This document shows positions 50,813 to 51,838 of a stretch of 51,838 bases of DNA, in pieces. Both the position numbers and the translations under genes were made by a program. Location of the stretch: positions 1 through 51,838 of the forward strand of contig CANHCS010000005.1 of the NCBI GenBank assembly GCA_947459195.1. The letters run 5' to 3'. The stretch is from Sphingobacteriaceae bacterium (GTDB lineage Bacteria; Bacteroidota; Bacteroidia; Sphingobacteriales; Sphingobacteriaceae). Numbering within the stretch: the first letter of the stretch is position 1; each line of letters opens with the position of its first letter. The notes below the pieces were generated by a model that searched no databases, was not told where the DNA came from, and was given only the letters and a program-made list of their open reading frames with translations.

Positions 50813-51805
50813 TTATTCTTCGTCTAATTTGTATTTAGACAAGTTCATTCCGAACGATAGTCCTTTAGATTTTACCAAATCCTGAATTTCAGTCAATGAT
50901 TTTTTACCAAAGTTTCTGAATTTCAGCATGTCTGCTACATCATAAGAAACAAGTTCTGCTAAAGTACGGATGTCTGCTGCTTTTAAGCAGTTTAAGGCAC
51001 GTACTGAAAGGTCTAAATCAACCAATTCAGTTTTCAAGATCTTACGCATGTGTAAGATTTCTTCATCAACCTCTTTGGTTTCTTCTTTAGCTTGAGATTC
51101 TAACATGATGTTCTCATCTGAGAATAACATGAAGTGATGAATCAAGATCTTAGCTGCTTCTTTCAAAGCATCTTCCGGATGGATGGAACCATCAGTTGCA
51201 ATATCCAAAACTAATTTCTCGTAGTCGGTTTTTTGCTCAACACGATAGTTTTCGATGGTGTATTTTACATTTTTAATCGGCGTGTAGATCGAATCGATGG
51301 CGATTACACCTACTAACGCATCTTGATTTTTGTTCTCTTCTGCAGAGATGTAACCACGACCCTTGTTCACAGTCAGCTCGATCTCTAAAGTCACGTTGCT
51401 TTCCATGTTACAAATCACCATTTCAGGATTTAATACCGTGAAATTGTTAGAAAATTTGGTGATCTCGCCGGCTTTGAACTGATCTTGACCAGTGATGACT
51501 ACAAAAATCTTTTCACTGTCCCCAGATTCTCCAGTTTTTTTGAAACGTACTTGTTTCAAGTTCAGGATGATCTCGGTAACGTCTTCTACTACACCTTTAA
51601 TGGTTGAAAATTCGTGAGATACACCAGAGAAACGTACAGAAGTAATTGCATAACCTTCTAAAGAAGATAACAGAATTCTGCGTAATGCATTACCAATGGT
51701 AACACCAAAACCAGGTTCTAAGGGGCGGAACTCGAAAGTACCATCGAAATCGGTAGATTTCTGCATGATTACTTTATCGGGTTTCTGAAATGCTAAAATT
51801 GCCAT
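50813..51805 (-). CDS. rpoA: DNA-directed RNA polymerase subunit alpha
   Basis: [37 protein letters not shown]-terminal [22 protein letters not shown]. Confidence 0.98.
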   Translation of the reverse strand: MAILAFQKPDKVIMQKSTDFDGTFEFRPLEPGFGVTIGNALRRILLSSLEGYAITSVRFSGVSHEFSTIKGVVEDVTEIILNLKQVRFKKTGESGDSEKIFVVITGQDQFKAGEITKFSNNFTVLNPEMVICNMESNVTLEIELTVNKGRGYISAEENKNQDALVGVIAIDSIYTPIKNVKYTIENYRVEQKTDYEKLVLDIATDGSIHPEDALKEAAKILIHHFMLFSDENIMLESQAKEETKEVDEEILHMRKILKTELVDLDLSVRALNCLKAADIRTLAELVSYDVADMLKFRNFGKKSLTEIQDLVKSKGLSFGMNLSKYKLDEE

Positions 51806-51838
51806 TATATCGTGTTAATTTTAATGTAAATGTTAAAC

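Overview
This 51.8 kb window looks like a chromosomal segment from a Bacteroidota genome, probably Sphingobacteriales (Pedobacter-like). That is inferred from protein families (PorV, DUF4293, DUF5606, Porin_10, DUF6370) and from TTTG-N19/20-TAnnTTTG promoters. It is mostly housekeeping genes: rpsF (partial), dnaX, icd, panB, carA, eno, fabG, msrB, sucD, truA, a DEAD-box helicase, gpsA, acn, rlmH, PNP, lpxK, pruA, an acyl-CoA carboxylase beta subunit, dnaK, rplQ and rpoA. I saw no rRNA, tRNA, CRISPR array, prophage or intact transposon. The signals most worth a second look are: (i) an A10 slippery run in dnaX where both alternative frames stop almost at once, so a gamma-like product is expected; (ii) a GH109 / nucleotidyltransferase / NahK-like kinase / GH31 locus that could be a HexNAc release-and-salvage module, with two operator-like palindromes in its divergent promoter region; (iii) a mini T9SS C-terminal-domain protein encoded just upstream of porV; (iv) a possible small transcription unit (32-aa CPIC ORF plus strong terminator) hidden between divergent rpsF and dnaX; (v) a structured carA leader; (vi) a 20-Cys four-helix copper-storage-like protein; (vii) a palindromic interspersed repeat. 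All assignments come from reading the sequence; no database search was run.
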